DNA of 64,000 nt from Clostridia bacterium (GTDB taxonomy: Bacteria > Bacillota > Clostridia > Peptostreptococcales > Acidaminobacteraceae). The stretch lies in the NCBI GenBank assembly GCA_016937975.1, contig JAFGVN010000138.1, forward strand, positions 34,333-98,332, given 5' to 3'. Below are positions 8,053 to 16,888 of this stretch, piece by piece (position 1 is the first letter of the stretch; each line of letters begins with the position of its first letter). The translations under genes were made by a program, and so were the position numbers. The notes beneath the pieces were generated by a model. The model was not told where the DNA came from. It saw only the letters and a program-made list of their open reading frames with translations, and did not search any database.

Positions 8053-9522
8053 TTATTTAATTTGTGCTAATATTTGCTTTAAAAATTCAAATGTTCTTGT
8101 CACAGATGAAATACTTAATTGCTCATAAGGTGTATGTACATTGGCCATATTTGGTCCGAAGGAAATCATGTCTAAATCACTTCCATCACCAACTTCAGTA
8201 AGTTTTTCCGCAAAAAAGCCACATTCTAAGCCAGCGTGAATTGCAGCAATTTCGCCTTCTTTACCTGTCGTATCCTTATAGATCTTCTTGAAAAGATCTT
8301 GTAGCATCGATTTAGGATTATAAGCCCACTCCGGATAATCCGCAACAGTCTCTAACTCACAGTTCATCCACTTTGCCATGATCTGAAGTCTTTCTAACAT
8401 CTCGTATTTTAAAGTTCGTACAGAAGACCTTAATGCAGATTCAAAAACAATCTTATTGTCTTTTTCATGTAAAACGCCTATATTCAAACTGCTCTCTACT
8501 AAATCTTTAATTGCAAAACTCATGGTTTGAACGCCACAAGGAATCATCACTAATCCTGAAATAATTTGAGATTTGCATTCTTCTGTATATATAAATTCTA
8601 CTTTGGCAATTTCCTTAATCGCAATATCTAAATGATCGGTTTGTAAAAGTTCATTATTGTATATTTTTTTTAGACGTTCTACTTCACTTCTTAATTTTTC
8701 TTCATCACCACATACAATCACTGCATCGGCTTCACGGGGAATAGCATTTGGCTTTGATCCACCTTTAATATGAGCTAAGTCAAATGAAACTTCTAATTCA
8801 TTGAGTAGACGTCCCAACAATTTTATTGCATTACCACGACCATCTTTTATGTTTAAGCCCGAATGACCACCTTTTAAATCTTTAATCATCAAATGATAAC
8901 CCTTAGACTCAACTGGTTTTCTTTCTACAGGAAGCTTTAAGTTCGCTCTTACACCACCTGCACAACTTGCAAAGAACACACCTTCCTCTTCTGAATCAAT
9001 GTTAATTAAGAGTTTTCCTGACACATTGTTTTTATCAAAACCAATAACCCCACCCATGCCTGTTTCTTCTTCAACAGTTACAATAACTTCAAGTGGTGGA
9101 TGCTTAATATCATTTGAATCCAAAATGGCCATAGCAAAAGCAACGGCTATACCGTTATCAGCTCCTAAGGTTGTACCATGTGCTTTTAATAAATCTCCAT
9201 CAAGATATAATTTTAAAGGATCTTTTGTAAAATCATGCTCTGTATCAGCATTCTTTTCACAAACCATATCCATATGGCCTTGCAAAATTACAGTCGGTGC
9301 ATTTTCGTAACCTGCAGTACCAGGTTTTTTAATGATAATATTGAGGACATCGTCTTGAATGGTTTCAAGACCAAGTGATTGTCCAAAATGCAGCAAATAG
9401 TTCGAAACTTCTCTTTCATTATGCGAGCCTCTAGGAATTTGACTTAATTGTTCAAAGTAACGAAATACTTTTTCTGGTTGTAAACCTTTTGTTATGTAAT
9501 TATGATTCTCGAATTTTCTCAT
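8053..9522 (-). CDS. pepD: Cytosol non-specific dipeptidase (aminoacyl-histidine dipeptidase), M20 family
   Basis: Hydrolyses dipeptides, typically Xaa-His, in the cytoplasm with two metal ions. The metal-site motifs of the M20/PepD family are present in order: LQGHMDMVCEK (His and Asp), TLGADNGIA (bridging Asp), TVEEETGMGG (general base Glu pair), NIDSEEEG, and near the C-terminus AIHAGLECG and VHTPYE. Length (489 aa) matches E. coli PepD. I chose ATG 9522 (MRKFENHNYI) since AAGGAGG lies just upstream; the longer frame begins with a lysine-rich stretch without a ribosome binding site. It is single, with its own upstream region shared divergently with the ilvA T-box. Confidence 0.93.
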   Translation of the reverse strand: MRKFENHNYITKGLQPEKVFRYFEQLSQIPRGSHNEREVSNYLLHFGQSLGLETIQDDVLNIIIKKPGTAGYENAPTVILQGHMDMVCEKNADTEHDFTKDPLKLYLDGDLLKAHGTTLGADNGIAVAFAMAILDSNDIKHPPLEVIVTVEEETGMGGVIGFDKNNVSGKLLINIDSEEEGVFFASCAGGVRANLKLPVERKPVESKGYHLMIKDLKGGHSGLNIKDGRGNAIKLLGRLLNELEVSFDLAHIKGGSKPNAIPREADAVIVCGDEEKLRSEVERLKKIYNNELLQTDHLDIAIKEIAKVEFIYTEECKSQIISGLVMIPCGVQTMSFAIKDLVESSLNIGVLHEKDNKIVFESALRSSVRTLKYEMLERLQIMAKWMNCELETVADYPEWAYNPKSMLQDLFKKIYKDTTGKEGEIAAIHAGLECGFFAEKLTEVGDGSDLDMISFGPNMANVHTPYEQLSISSVTRTFEFLKQILAQIK

Positions 9523-9627
9523 ATTGCCCTCCTTTTTCTTTTTCATCTTATTTTAACACAATTCATGTCTTTTGACCTGTAGAAAATAGATTTGTAACAA
9601 GAATGATGCATATTCATAATATTCCAC

Positions 9628-9656
9628 TTGACAGTATATTTATTAATTGTTAGAAT
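9628..9656 (+). promoter_or_regulatory. Sigma-A promoter of the ilvA T-box transcript
   Basis: TTGACA at 9628-9633, a 17-nt spacer, and TAGAAT at 9651-9656. Confidence 0.9.
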
Positions 9657-9662
9657 ATTTAA

Positions 9663-9909
9663 AATATGAAATGCAATGATAGAGACAAATCATACATCTA
9701 TGAAGCATAGAGAGCCAATGGTTGGTGAAAATTGGTGTTCAGTGTTATGATGCATCCCTCTTGAGCAGTTAACTTGAATCAAGTAGAGTTAAACGGTTAG
9801 TCTCGTTATTGACTTAGGTTTGATAGAACTGAAGTGAGTGATTTGCATTGCAAATAACAAAGGTGGTAACGCGGGTTGGACTCGTCCTTTTATAGGATGG
9901 GTCTTTTTT
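9663..9909 (+). promoter_or_regulatory. T-box leader, Ile specifier (ATC)
   Basis: Stem I shows AGAGAG, GGTTGGTG and ATTGGTG. ATC at 9754-9756 lies six bases before GAGC, the specifier position. The T-box AAGGTGGTAACGCG is at 9860-9873. The terminator stem GACTCGTCC / GGATGGGTC (9879-9903) is followed by a T run. Isoleucine as signal fits threonine deaminase, the first committed step to isoleucine. Confidence 0.93.
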
Positions 9910-9975
9910 ATTTTCCTTCCTTAATCACGCTCACTGAAAGCAGCTTCTATTGTTGTGAAGAGGATTGGAGGAAAA

Positions 9976-11178
9976 ATGAATCATTTAGAAAGTATTCTAC
10001 AAGCGAAGGAACATCTTAATTCTGTGTTATTGCCTACACCACTGATATATAGTCCTGGTTTTAGCAAAGAATTTGAAAACGAAGTTTATTTGAAACCTGA
10101 AAATTTACAAAGAACTGGCGCTTTTAAAATTCGAGGCGCGTACTACAAAATTGCAAAACTAAAAGACACACAAAAAATTAATGGACTAATTTGTTCCTCA
10201 GCAGGGAATCATGCGCAAGGTGTTGCATATGCAGCCCAACAACTTAATTTAAAAGCAACCATTGTAATGCCTAAAACAACACCATTGATAAAAGTACAGG
10301 CAACTAAACAATATGGTGCGGAAGTCATATTACATGGCGATGTATACGACGACGCTTATACAGAAGCCAGACGACTGGAAAAAGAACTCGGTTATATTTT
10401 TATTCACCCCTTCGACGATTGGGATATTATTTACGGTCAAGGTACTATCGGACTCGAGATTCTAGACGAATTAGAAGATGTAGATTGTGTCTTGGTTCCT
10501 GTAGGAGGTGGAGGTCTTATTTCAGGCATTGCTACTGCTATTAAACACGTTAAACCCAGTGTTCAGGTCATAGGTGTTGAACCTAGAGGTGCAATGGCCA
10601 TGAAGCAGTCTCTCAGAATGAACGAAAGAGTAACTTTAAAACAAGTAGATACCATTGCTGATGGTGTAGCCGTGAAAGAACCTGGCAAACTAACTTTTGA
10701 GTCTATCAGACAATACGTCGATGATATTGTTATCGTAGATGATTATGATTTAATGGATGCCTTTTTAATGCTTGTAGAACATCACAAAATAGTTGCGGAA
10801 AATGCAGGTTTACTTTCCCTAGCAGGTCTTAAAAAAGTAAAATTTAAGCATAAAAAAGTAGTTTCTCTTTTAAGTGGTGGGAATATTGACGTCGTAACTA
10901 TGTCTTCACTGATTAATAAAGGTCTTATTTCAAGAGGTCGAATATATTGTTTCTCTGTTGATTTGCCAGATACACCTGGGCAACTTCTAAAGATTTCACA
11001 AATTCTCAGTGATCACAAGGCTAACGTCGTCAAATTAGACCACAATCAATTTAGAACTACTAACCGTTTCCATCACGTAAATTTACAAGTTACCATTGAA
11101 ACAAATGGTCATGAACATCTAAATTTGATCTTGGAAAAATTAAATGAGGGCGGATTTTTTGTTCAAGAAGTCAAATAA
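9976..11178 (+). CDS. ilvA: Threonine ammonia-lyase (threonine dehydratase) with ACT domain
   Basis: PLP enzyme that deaminates threonine to 2-oxobutyrate. The catalytic domain (about 1-320) has the Schiff-base lysine in RTGAFKIRGAYY (Lys51), the substrate loop SSAGNHAQGVAYAA and the phosphate-binding GGGGLISG. The C-terminal ACT-like domain (about 325-400; YCFSVDLPDTPGQLLKI) would bind an effector. At 400 aa it is the short form common in Clostridia. I chose ATG 9976 (MNHLESIL) because GGAGG lies 5 nt upstream. The isoleucine-specific T-box argues for a role in isoleucine synthesis rather than pure catabolism, although no other ilv genes are nearby. A terminator follows. Confidence 0.93.
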   Translation: MNHLESILQAKEHLNSVLLPTPLIYSPGFSKEFENEVYLKPENLQRTGAFKIRGAYYKIAKLKDTQKINGLICSSAGNHAQGVAYAAQQLNLKATIVMPKTTPLIKVQATKQYGAEVILHGDVYDDAYTEARRLEKELGYIFIHPFDDWDIIYGQGTIGLEILDELEDVDCVLVPVGGGGLISGIATAIKHVKPSVQVIGVEPRGAMAMKQSLRMNERVTLKQVDTIADGVAVKEPGKLTFESIRQYVDDIVIVDDYDLMDAFLMLVEHHKIVAENAGLLSLAGLKKVKFKHKKVVSLLSGGNIDVVTMSSLINKGLISRGRIYCFSVDLPDTPGQLLKISQILSDHKANVVKLDHNQFRTTNRFHHVNLQVTIETNGHEHLNLILEKLNEGGFFVQEVK

Positions 11179-11203
11179 AAACCAAGTGCTTAGCACTTGG
11201 TTT
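11179..11203. terminator. Shared terminator between ilvA and the cation exporter gene
   Basis: Eleven-base-pair stem (AAACCAAGTGC / GCACTTGGTTT) with TTA loop lying between two convergent stop codons. Confidence 0.8.
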
Positions 11204-11204
11204 C

Positions 11205-12071
11205 TTAATATGGATTCACATGCACCATACAGTGTTTAACATTTTCTGTTTCATTTTCGACTTTGGCATGAACTCTCTCAGCTATTTCATGGGCCTTCCA
11301 AAGAGACAAATCACCTTTTACACCAATTTCCAAATCAACATACAGCATTGAAACATGTTGTCTTGTTAACAAGGAATCAATGGATAATACGCCTGACACG
11401 CTTAAAACAGTATTTCTAATTTGTTCAATTGTAGCTTCATCTGCAGATTTATCCATGACTTCATCTACAGATTTTAAGTAGATATCCACTGCTACTTTTA
11501 AAATAATGATGGCAATAACAATAGCAGCCAGTGGGTCAAAGAACTTGAAGCCTAAAATAGCACCGCCTACCCCGATTAAAGAACCAATTGATGATAAGGC
11601 ATCTGAACGATGATGCCAAGCATCAGCTTTTAAAGCCGAACTTTTTATTTGCTTTGCTGCAGCAACGGTATAATGATACATCCATTCCTTTGTAACAATT
11701 GAAAGAGATGCAGCAATTAAGTTTAACTTACTTGGTGTAACCAGTTCATCGACTCTAAACAAATTCTTTATGCCGTTATAGCCGATTAATAAAGCTGTTA
11801 CAATCAAAACAGTTGCCAGAATTTTACTCATAACAGGCTCAAATTTTTCATGTCCATATTGATGATCATCATCTGCTTTCTTTCCTGACAACTGAACACC
11901 AACATACGCGATAATTGTTGTGAAAACATCTGTCATGGAATGAATACCATCAGCCACAATTGAACTTGAGCGTCCAACGGTTCCAATGATGATCTTAACG
12001 ACAGATAATAGTATATTGATTATGACAGTGATAATACTGACTCTTGTTGCAACTTTAACTCTATTTTCCAT
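11205..12071 (-). CDS. Cation diffusion facilitator (CDF) family metal exporter
   Basis: Proton-coupled exporter of divalent metal ions such as Zn, Mn or Fe across the cytoplasmic membrane. The 288-aa protein has the family's six hydrophobic segments. It has the metal site pair ADGIHSMTD (TM2) and ADAWHHRSDA (TM5), the cytoplasmic motif DDDHQYGHEKFEP, and a C-terminal ferredoxin-like domain (about 205-288) with AHEIAERVHAKVE and KHCMVHVNPY. The start is 3 nt after the stop of the 80-aa gene, so it is the last gene of the yhaO-yhaN operon. Metal preference cannot be decided by eye. Confidence 0.92.
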   Translation of the reverse strand: MENRVKVATRVSIITVIINILLSVVKIIIGTVGRSSSIVADGIHSMTDVFTTIIAYVGVQLSGKKADDDHQYGHEKFEPVMSKILATVLIVTALLIGYNGIKNLFRVDELVTPSKLNLIAASLSIVTKEWMYHYTVAAAKQIKSSALKADAWHHRSDALSSIGSLIGVGGAILGFKFFDPLAAIVIAIIILKVAVDIYLKSVDEVMDKSADEATIEQIRNTVLSVSGVLSIDSLLTRQHVSMLYVDLEIGVKGDLSLWKAHEIAERVHAKVENETENVKHCMVHVNPY

Positions 12072-12074
12072 AAT

Positions 12075-12317
12075 TTACCCTACCCAGTGATACATGGTAT
12101 TCAAAAAGAGAAAAACTGATATCATTAAAGAAATCAAACCACACAAACCACCTAGAATCAGAAATCTATCGACTTTCTTCTGTCTTCTAAATTGGTCCAA
12201 TTCATAATCCCAAACAGATGGATGTTGCTTCTTGATATAGTTTTGTTCTTTTGCCAATGCAAGAATTGCTTGTTTGTTCTTTTCAAATTCATAATCTTCT
12301 TTTGAATACTTACCCAT
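12075..12317 (-). CDS. 80-aa uncharacterised membrane protein
   Basis: MGKYSKEDYEFEKNKQAIL opens a charged, helical half (about 1-45) that is followed by a long hydrophobic stretch (about 47-75), giving one or two membrane helices. No family is recognised. ATG 12317 is preceded by AGGGGC at good distance; a GTG five codons earlier overlaps the yhaN stop codon and is a less likely start. It lies between yhaN and the CDF gene with almost no gaps, so it is surely co-transcribed with them. A membrane-anchoring or accessory role for YhaN or the exporter would be guesswork. Confidence 0.75.
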   Translation of the reverse strand: MGKYSKEDYEFEKNKQAILALAKEQNYIKKQHPSVWDYELDQFRRQKKVDRFLILGGLCGLISLMISVFLFLNTMYHWVG

Positions 12318-12332
12318 TTTTGCCCCTATCAC

Positions 12333-14948
12333 TTATAAATTGTACACTTTTACATTTGAAATCATTTGCAACGCATTTACTAGCCATTCATGGCAAGTAA
12401 AAATCATCACTTGACGTTTCTTGCTTATGAGATTAATTATTTCCAAGGTATTCTCTAATCGATTTTGATCCCAATTAACTAACAATTCATCAAAACAAAT
12501 CGGTAAAGCCTCTCTCTGATGATCTAAATGATCAATTAGAGATAATCGTAAAGCTAGGTAAATCTGATTCAAAGTCCCTAAACTGAAAGTTTCATCTACT
12601 GTAACCATTCCGTTATCCATCAAAACTTGAATTTCAAACCGCTTCTTCGAATCTGTTAACTCCACGACTTCTAAGCCAACATATTTCCCATTGGTCATTT
12701 GACTCAGATACCGACCTGCAAATTGGAATACTTCCGGTTGATTTTTAATTCTAAATCTCTCATCAGCTGTTTTTACTATATGATGCATTAACAAATATCG
12801 ATCATAGTTCATTTTCTCATTTTGAATTTCTTCATCAAGACTTATTAGCTTTGCATTTAAATCTTCAACATTGCCCTCATCGAGTAAACGCTCATAGTCT
12901 TTTATCAATTTAGCATGTTCAATCATTTTATCATTCAACGCTTTAGAAATCAACTCAAGTTCCATTTGTACTGAAGCCTTATCATAAAATGAATTATGCG
13001 CGTCATACATGGATGTAAATTTTTTCATTTCTTCTGTACTGAAATTCAATTTTTCAATTTTTTCTTCTACATCCTTAAGACGAATCATATCCTGATGTCG
13101 GCTGATCATTTTATTAAAACCAGAATTTAAATCACCTTTTCCAATCGTCTTCAAAAATGAATCTTTTTCCAGCAACCATTTTTCTTTTTCATTTAAATTT
13201 TGCTCTAAAAGCTGAATTTCTTCATTCAGTTCATTCAATTGTTGTTCAATAATTTCAATTCTACCTTCATGTTTCTTTTGCTCATTAAGCTTTTCCCAAA
13301 GCAGTTTAAAGGATGATAATTCTAATTCCATTTGATATGGCATCAAAAATTCAACCAGCTCTCCCTTTATCAGATCGCTGCTCTTAAGTTTTTTTTCGTA
13401 CTGTTTATTTGCGTTTACATAGGTTTCCGCTAGTTTTTTAATACTGAGAATTTGGGTCAAAAACTCCTGTCCTATGAATTCAGATACAATAGTAGCCAAG
13501 GCAATATGATTTAGTTCTTTTACAATTCGATTTCTTAAATCATCTCTTTCATCAAATAAAGCCTGTTCATCTAAGTTACTGTTTCTTTTCCTAAACAACT
13601 GATGAATTATACCTACAAAAGCTCCACCAAAAGCTCCAATACTAATATAATTGTATAAAGCGCTCTGATTCAAATAAAACATAACCCCAGATGCAATCAT
13701 GACCATGACAAAAAATGTAATTAATGAATTGGAACCATTTTGAGACATGGTTCTCTTATTTCTTTTAAGTACTTTTATTTCTTCATATACATTCTCGATT
13801 TCTTGAATCAATGATTTTAAACTTAAGTAGTTTATATTTAAGATGGTCTCAATATGTTCCTCTTTAAAGCGTTCATCAAAAGTGTTGTTAAATTCCTTTT
13901 CGAGGATACTCCTTAGCTCAGTTAAATCTGTAATTTGATCATGAAGACTTCTCTTAATTTCATCTAACTCCAACTGCTTCTGATGATGAACATTTAATGC
14001 TTCCTCATTAATTTTTTCGTGATGGATTAATTCATTTAGCGTACGTCTTTCAGAACTGAGATTTGATACCTTTTCAGAAATTTGATCCATTTTTACATAG
14101 GCTTGACGAACTTCATTTTTGATTTGCTGATAATAATGTTCATTTAAATCTTCATGTTCTAGAAATGTATCTAATTGTCCAATCAATTGCTCTTTTTCAT
14201 TCATTAAATGCATCACTGGCAAATAGATTTCCAGTTGATTTAACTGATGTTGGAATTTTACTTTATTACTTTTATAATCATTAATTTCACGTTGAAGCTT
14301 CTCAAGACTTTCATTTAACTCTTCTGCCTCATTGAGTTTTTGCTGAGCTATTTTTTTTTCTTTAAAAACATCTCTTCTTTCTTGTTCTAAAGTCTTAATA
14401 AGAGAATTGCCTCTATCAGTAGGCCGTTTTATTTGCTTCATTGCTTCATCTAATCGATTCATAATTTTTTTTGGTGATTTAAAAGTGTTCGCACTGTACT
14501 GTTGTAACAACAAATCTTCAATATCTTCCCAAGATGCATCTTTAACAAAAGTTAATCGATTTAAATCCAGAGCATATATTTCTTCATATGTTTGTCTTGA
14601 GATATGATTTACCATAAACAAAGGTTGATTAGCCATCAGCTCTTGTTTTTGATTCACTTGAATCTTCAACTGGGCAGCAGGAGCAAATGCTCTTGAGACA
14701 AGATAATTCTCATTTTGATAAAATACTTCTCCACTTACATTCAGCTGCTGAGTACGGCGATTGACTTCGTTATTCTTTTCAATCTTTGGGCTTTGAAAAC
14801 CGAAGAGCAAATCTGTCATCATTTTAAAAACTGTAGATTTCCCTGCTTCATTTTCTCCATAAAACACGTTTATTCCTGTGCTGAAGTTCTCCCAACTTTC
14901 TTGGTCAAACTTACCATAGCCAGTGGTTGATAAACTATTTATCTTCAT
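12333..14948 (-). CDS. yhaN: SbcC/Rad50-like ATPase of the YhaN type
   Basis: Structural-maintenance-type ATPase expected to pair with the adjacent nuclease in DNA end processing. The N-terminus (KINSLSTTGYGKF, then Walker A FYGENEAGKSTV near residue 33) and the C-terminal ABC signature/Walker B half (SLGTLNQIYLALRLSLIDHL and LPICFDELLVNWD) flank long coiled coils. A hydrophobic hairpin of two membrane segments (about 402-450) interrupts the coiled coil, as reported for YhaN and unlike true SbcC. Length is 871 aa. Start ATG 14948 overlaps the yhaO stop by 14 nt, implying translational coupling. It is distinguished from RecN by the AAA_27-type N-terminus and the partner gene. Confidence 0.87.
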   Translation of the reverse strand: MKINSLSTTGYGKFDQESWENFSTGINVFYGENEAGKSTVFKMMTDLLFGFQSPKIEKNNEVNRRTQQLNVSGEVFYQNENYLVSRAFAPAAQLKIQVNQKQELMANQPLFMVNHISRQTYEEIYALDLNRLTFVKDASWEDIEDLLLQQYSANTFKSPKKIMNRLDEAMKQIKRPTDRGNSLIKTLEQERRDVFKEKKIAQQKLNEAEELNESLEKLQREINDYKSNKVKFQHQLNQLEIYLPVMHLMNEKEQLIGQLDTFLEHEDLNEHYYQQIKNEVRQAYVKMDQISEKVSNLSSERRTLNELIHHEKINEEALNVHHQKQLELDEIKRSLHDQITDLTELRSILEKEFNNTFDERFKEEHIETILNINYLSLKSLIQEIENVYEEIKVLKRNKRTMSQNGSNSLITFFVMVMIASGVMFYLNQSALYNYISIGAFGGAFVGIIHQLFRKRNSNLDEQALFDERDDLRNRIVKELNHIALATIVSEFIGQEFLTQILSIKKLAETYVNANKQYEKKLKSSDLIKGELVEFLMPYQMELELSSFKLLWEKLNEQKKHEGRIEIIEQQLNELNEEIQLLEQNLNEKEKWLLEKDSFLKTIGKGDLNSGFNKMISRHQDMIRLKDVEEKIEKLNFSTEEMKKFTSMYDAHNSFYDKASVQMELELISKALNDKMIEHAKLIKDYERLLDEGNVEDLNAKLISLDEEIQNEKMNYDRYLLMHHIVKTADERFRIKNQPEVFQFAGRYLSQMTNGKYVGLEVVELTDSKKRFEIQVLMDNGMVTVDETFSLGTLNQIYLALRLSLIDHLDHQREALPICFDELLVNWDQNRLENTLEIINLISKKRQVMIFTCHEWLVNALQMISNVKVYNL

Positions 14949-16119
14949 CTATATCCTCCATGAATAAGTTGATTAGCTCGTCTTTCATTTTCTCATCTAA
15001 CAAAGGGTTTGCATCCATTAGATTTTGAGTTAGAAAAGGTAGTTCTGGAAGCCCTTCATCTTTTAATGTATTGAAATACTCAAGCAACTCATTCAAAACA
15101 TTTTCTTCACGAATTATTTCATTTAAATCATAAGCGAACTTCAATTCATTTTTAATAATCACTTGAATCAAATCTAAATGTTCTGTCAAAAATTGACTTA
15201 AATCTTCTAAATGTCCCTTTGTCTTTAAAAGACCATACAATTTTGAACGCCCTGTTAAGGTTAAAGTCAAGATTTTGTCTTTTTTAGTCATGGAATGTTG
15301 CATCGATTTCAAGAGGAAATCATACAGCTGATCCAAATTTTCAAGATGGGAAATATCATAAACTAGTTTCTCATAGACTAAACTAGAAAGTACAACAAAT
15401 TTACTCTCAACGTGATTCTTTGAAAGTTGTACAAGATATCCACCTTTTTCTCCAATTTCGTTTCGATTCAAACCTTGTAAGACACCTGCATAACAAATTT
15501 TTTGATCTTTATCAATAAATCCGTGGTTATGAACATGTCCCAAGGCAAAATAGCCATAACCTTTACTGTTAATGGTTTCCAATGTACTTGGTAAATATTG
15601 TCCTTCATCTCCATTAAGAAGTGGTGACTCCACTGTACAATGGACTATTCCCAAATCCATGCCAATGGGAAAATCTTTTATGAGATTTCTATTTTCAACT
15701 TCTAAGACATGACCACAACCTACAACTTTATACACTTCCCCACTTACAGTTTCTATGTGAATCATCTTTGGCGTATCGTCAAAGAATGTTATCACGTTCT
15801 CTGGATATTCTATTTTTCTTAAAGGAGAATCAAAACTGGTATAGTCATGATTTCCTGAAGCATATAAGACTTTCACATGATGCTCCTTCAAAAAATTGAA
15901 TTGCTCTAGTACAAATTTAATCTCACTCACTGACAAGTTCCAATGATCATAAAGATCACCTGCAATAACAAGTGCATCCAATTTTTGTTCAGCTGCATAG
16001 TGGACAGCGGCTTGAAAAGTCTTCTTCACGAACCGCTTCAATTGTTTTCTCAATTGATCATCTTTAGTATTAAAACTCTTATTTAAATGCACATCACTAA
16101 TATGTAAAAAACGAAACAT
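14935..16119 (-). CDS. yhaO: SbcD/Mre11-like metallophosphoesterase of the YhaO type
   Basis: Predicted DNA nuclease subunit. It has the calcineurin-like phosphoesterase motifs in order: HISDVHLNK (residues 6-14), VIAGDLYDHWN (near 50), YASGNHDYTS (near 90) and LGHVHNHG (near 195). The C-terminal ~150 residues form the capping/partner-binding region. Length (394 aa) fits YhaO. GTGAGG lies 7 nt before ATG 16119. It is the first gene of the yhaO-yhaN-80 aa-CDF operon. A role in double-strand-end or branched DNA processing follows from the family. Confidence 0.88.
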   Translation of the reverse strand: MFRFLHISDVHLNKSFNTKDDQLRKQLKRFVKKTFQAAVHYAAEQKLDALVIAGDLYDHWNLSVSEIKFVLEQFNFLKEHHVKVLYASGNHDYTSFDSPLRKIEYPENVITFFDDTPKMIHIETVSGEVYKVVGCGHVLEVENRNLIKDFPIGMDLGIVHCTVESPLLNGDEGQYLPSTLETINSKGYGYFALGHVHNHGFIDKDQKICYAGVLQGLNRNEIGEKGGYLVQLSKNHVESKFVVLSSLVYEKLVYDISHLENLDQLYDFLLKSMQHSMTKKDKILTLTLTGRSKLYGLLKTKGHLEDLSQFLTEHLDLIQVIIKNELKFAYDLNEIIREENVLNELLEYFNTLKDEGLPELPFLTQNLMDANPLLDEKMKDELINLFMEDIDEDK

Positions 16120-16249
16120 TTAATACCTCACATTCTTTTTCTCTATTTTACCATAAAACCGCTCAAACATAATGAATTACCAAAGAAAACCATTTGATTT
16201 CTTAATATTTTTTGTTGCAGTTGATTATATTAACTGCTACAATGAGAAT

Positions 16250-16651
16250 ATGGAACTCGAATACAGAAGAAAAAAAACAACCCTATCACTGATTAATTAT
16301 CATTTTGTTTTTTGTCCGCGTTATCGCCGAAAAATATTTAATATTCCAAAGGTAGAAACGCGATTCATGGAAATTGTTCATGAGGTGTGTGACGCAATGG
16401 AAGTGGAGGTCATTGCAATCAAATGTTATGAAGACCACACCCACTTGTTTTTAGGAGCAATTCCAGAGTTAAGTCCTTCTGATATTGTTGGAAGGATCAA
16501 ACATCAGAGTTCTCGAATTTTGAGAAAAGAATTTACTGAGCTAAATAAAGCTGTAAGTCTATGGACAAGGGCATTTTTTGTGTCGACTTCATACGACACA
16601 TCAGACGACACTATAAATCATTATTTGAGTGAGCAAAAGACAAGAGGTTAA
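16250..16651 (+). CDS. tnpA: IS200-type Y1 (HUH) transposase TnpA
   Basis: Single-strand 'peel and paste' transposase of the IS200/IS605 superfamily. The His-hydrophobe-His motif is intact in YEDHTHLFLG and the catalytic tyrosine is seen in TINHYLSEQKTR near the C-terminus; LWTRAFFVST is the usual element before it. I start at ATG 16250 (MELEYRRKKTT), giving 133 aa, because the 26 extra N-terminal residues of the longer frame are unlike the family. No tnpB lies beside it, so this is an orphan IS200-like copy or a domesticated Y1 protein. The catalytic residues suggest it could be active. It is not a close relative of the broken tnpA at 53.2 kb. Confidence 0.85.
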   Translation: MELEYRRKKTTLSLINYHFVFCPRYRRKIFNIPKVETRFMEIVHEVCDAMEVEVIAIKCYEDHTHLFLGAIPELSPSDIVGRIKHQSSRILRKEFTELNKAVSLWTRAFFVSTSYDTSDDTINHYLSEQKTRG

Positions 16652-16660
16652 ATAATTGTG

Positions 16661-16685
16661 AACGCAAACAACATCATTTGGCGTT
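16661..16685. repeat. Imperfect hairpin just downstream of tnpA, candidate right end of the IS200-like element
   Basis: AACGCAAA pairs with TTTGGCGTT, leaving one bulged G, around an 8-nt loop. Such subterminal bulged hairpins are what Y1 transposases recognise. I could not find a matching hairpin left of the gene, so the element boundaries are unresolved. Confidence 0.4.
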
Positions 16686-16888
16686 ATTTGTAAAAAACCG
16701 AACATTATTAGGCTAGAAATAAACTTTTTTCGTTTTTTTCTATTTTTCAACCTTATTTTATGTAGTATAATTATCATGAAAAATACTTAGTTTTCAATAG
16801 ATGTAGTAGTGATATTATGCTTACCATACAATATAAGGTATATATTATTGAGCTACATTTTTTTATATAGATTATGTAGGAGGTTAAA

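Noticed and set aside
8999..9310. 103-aa frame antisense to pepD
   Set aside because: It mirrors codon structure of a well-supported gene, has no ribosome binding site and resembles no protein.
16172..16249. 26-residue N-terminal extension of TnpA
   Set aside because: Unlike the family, and a promoter-like TACAAT sits within it.
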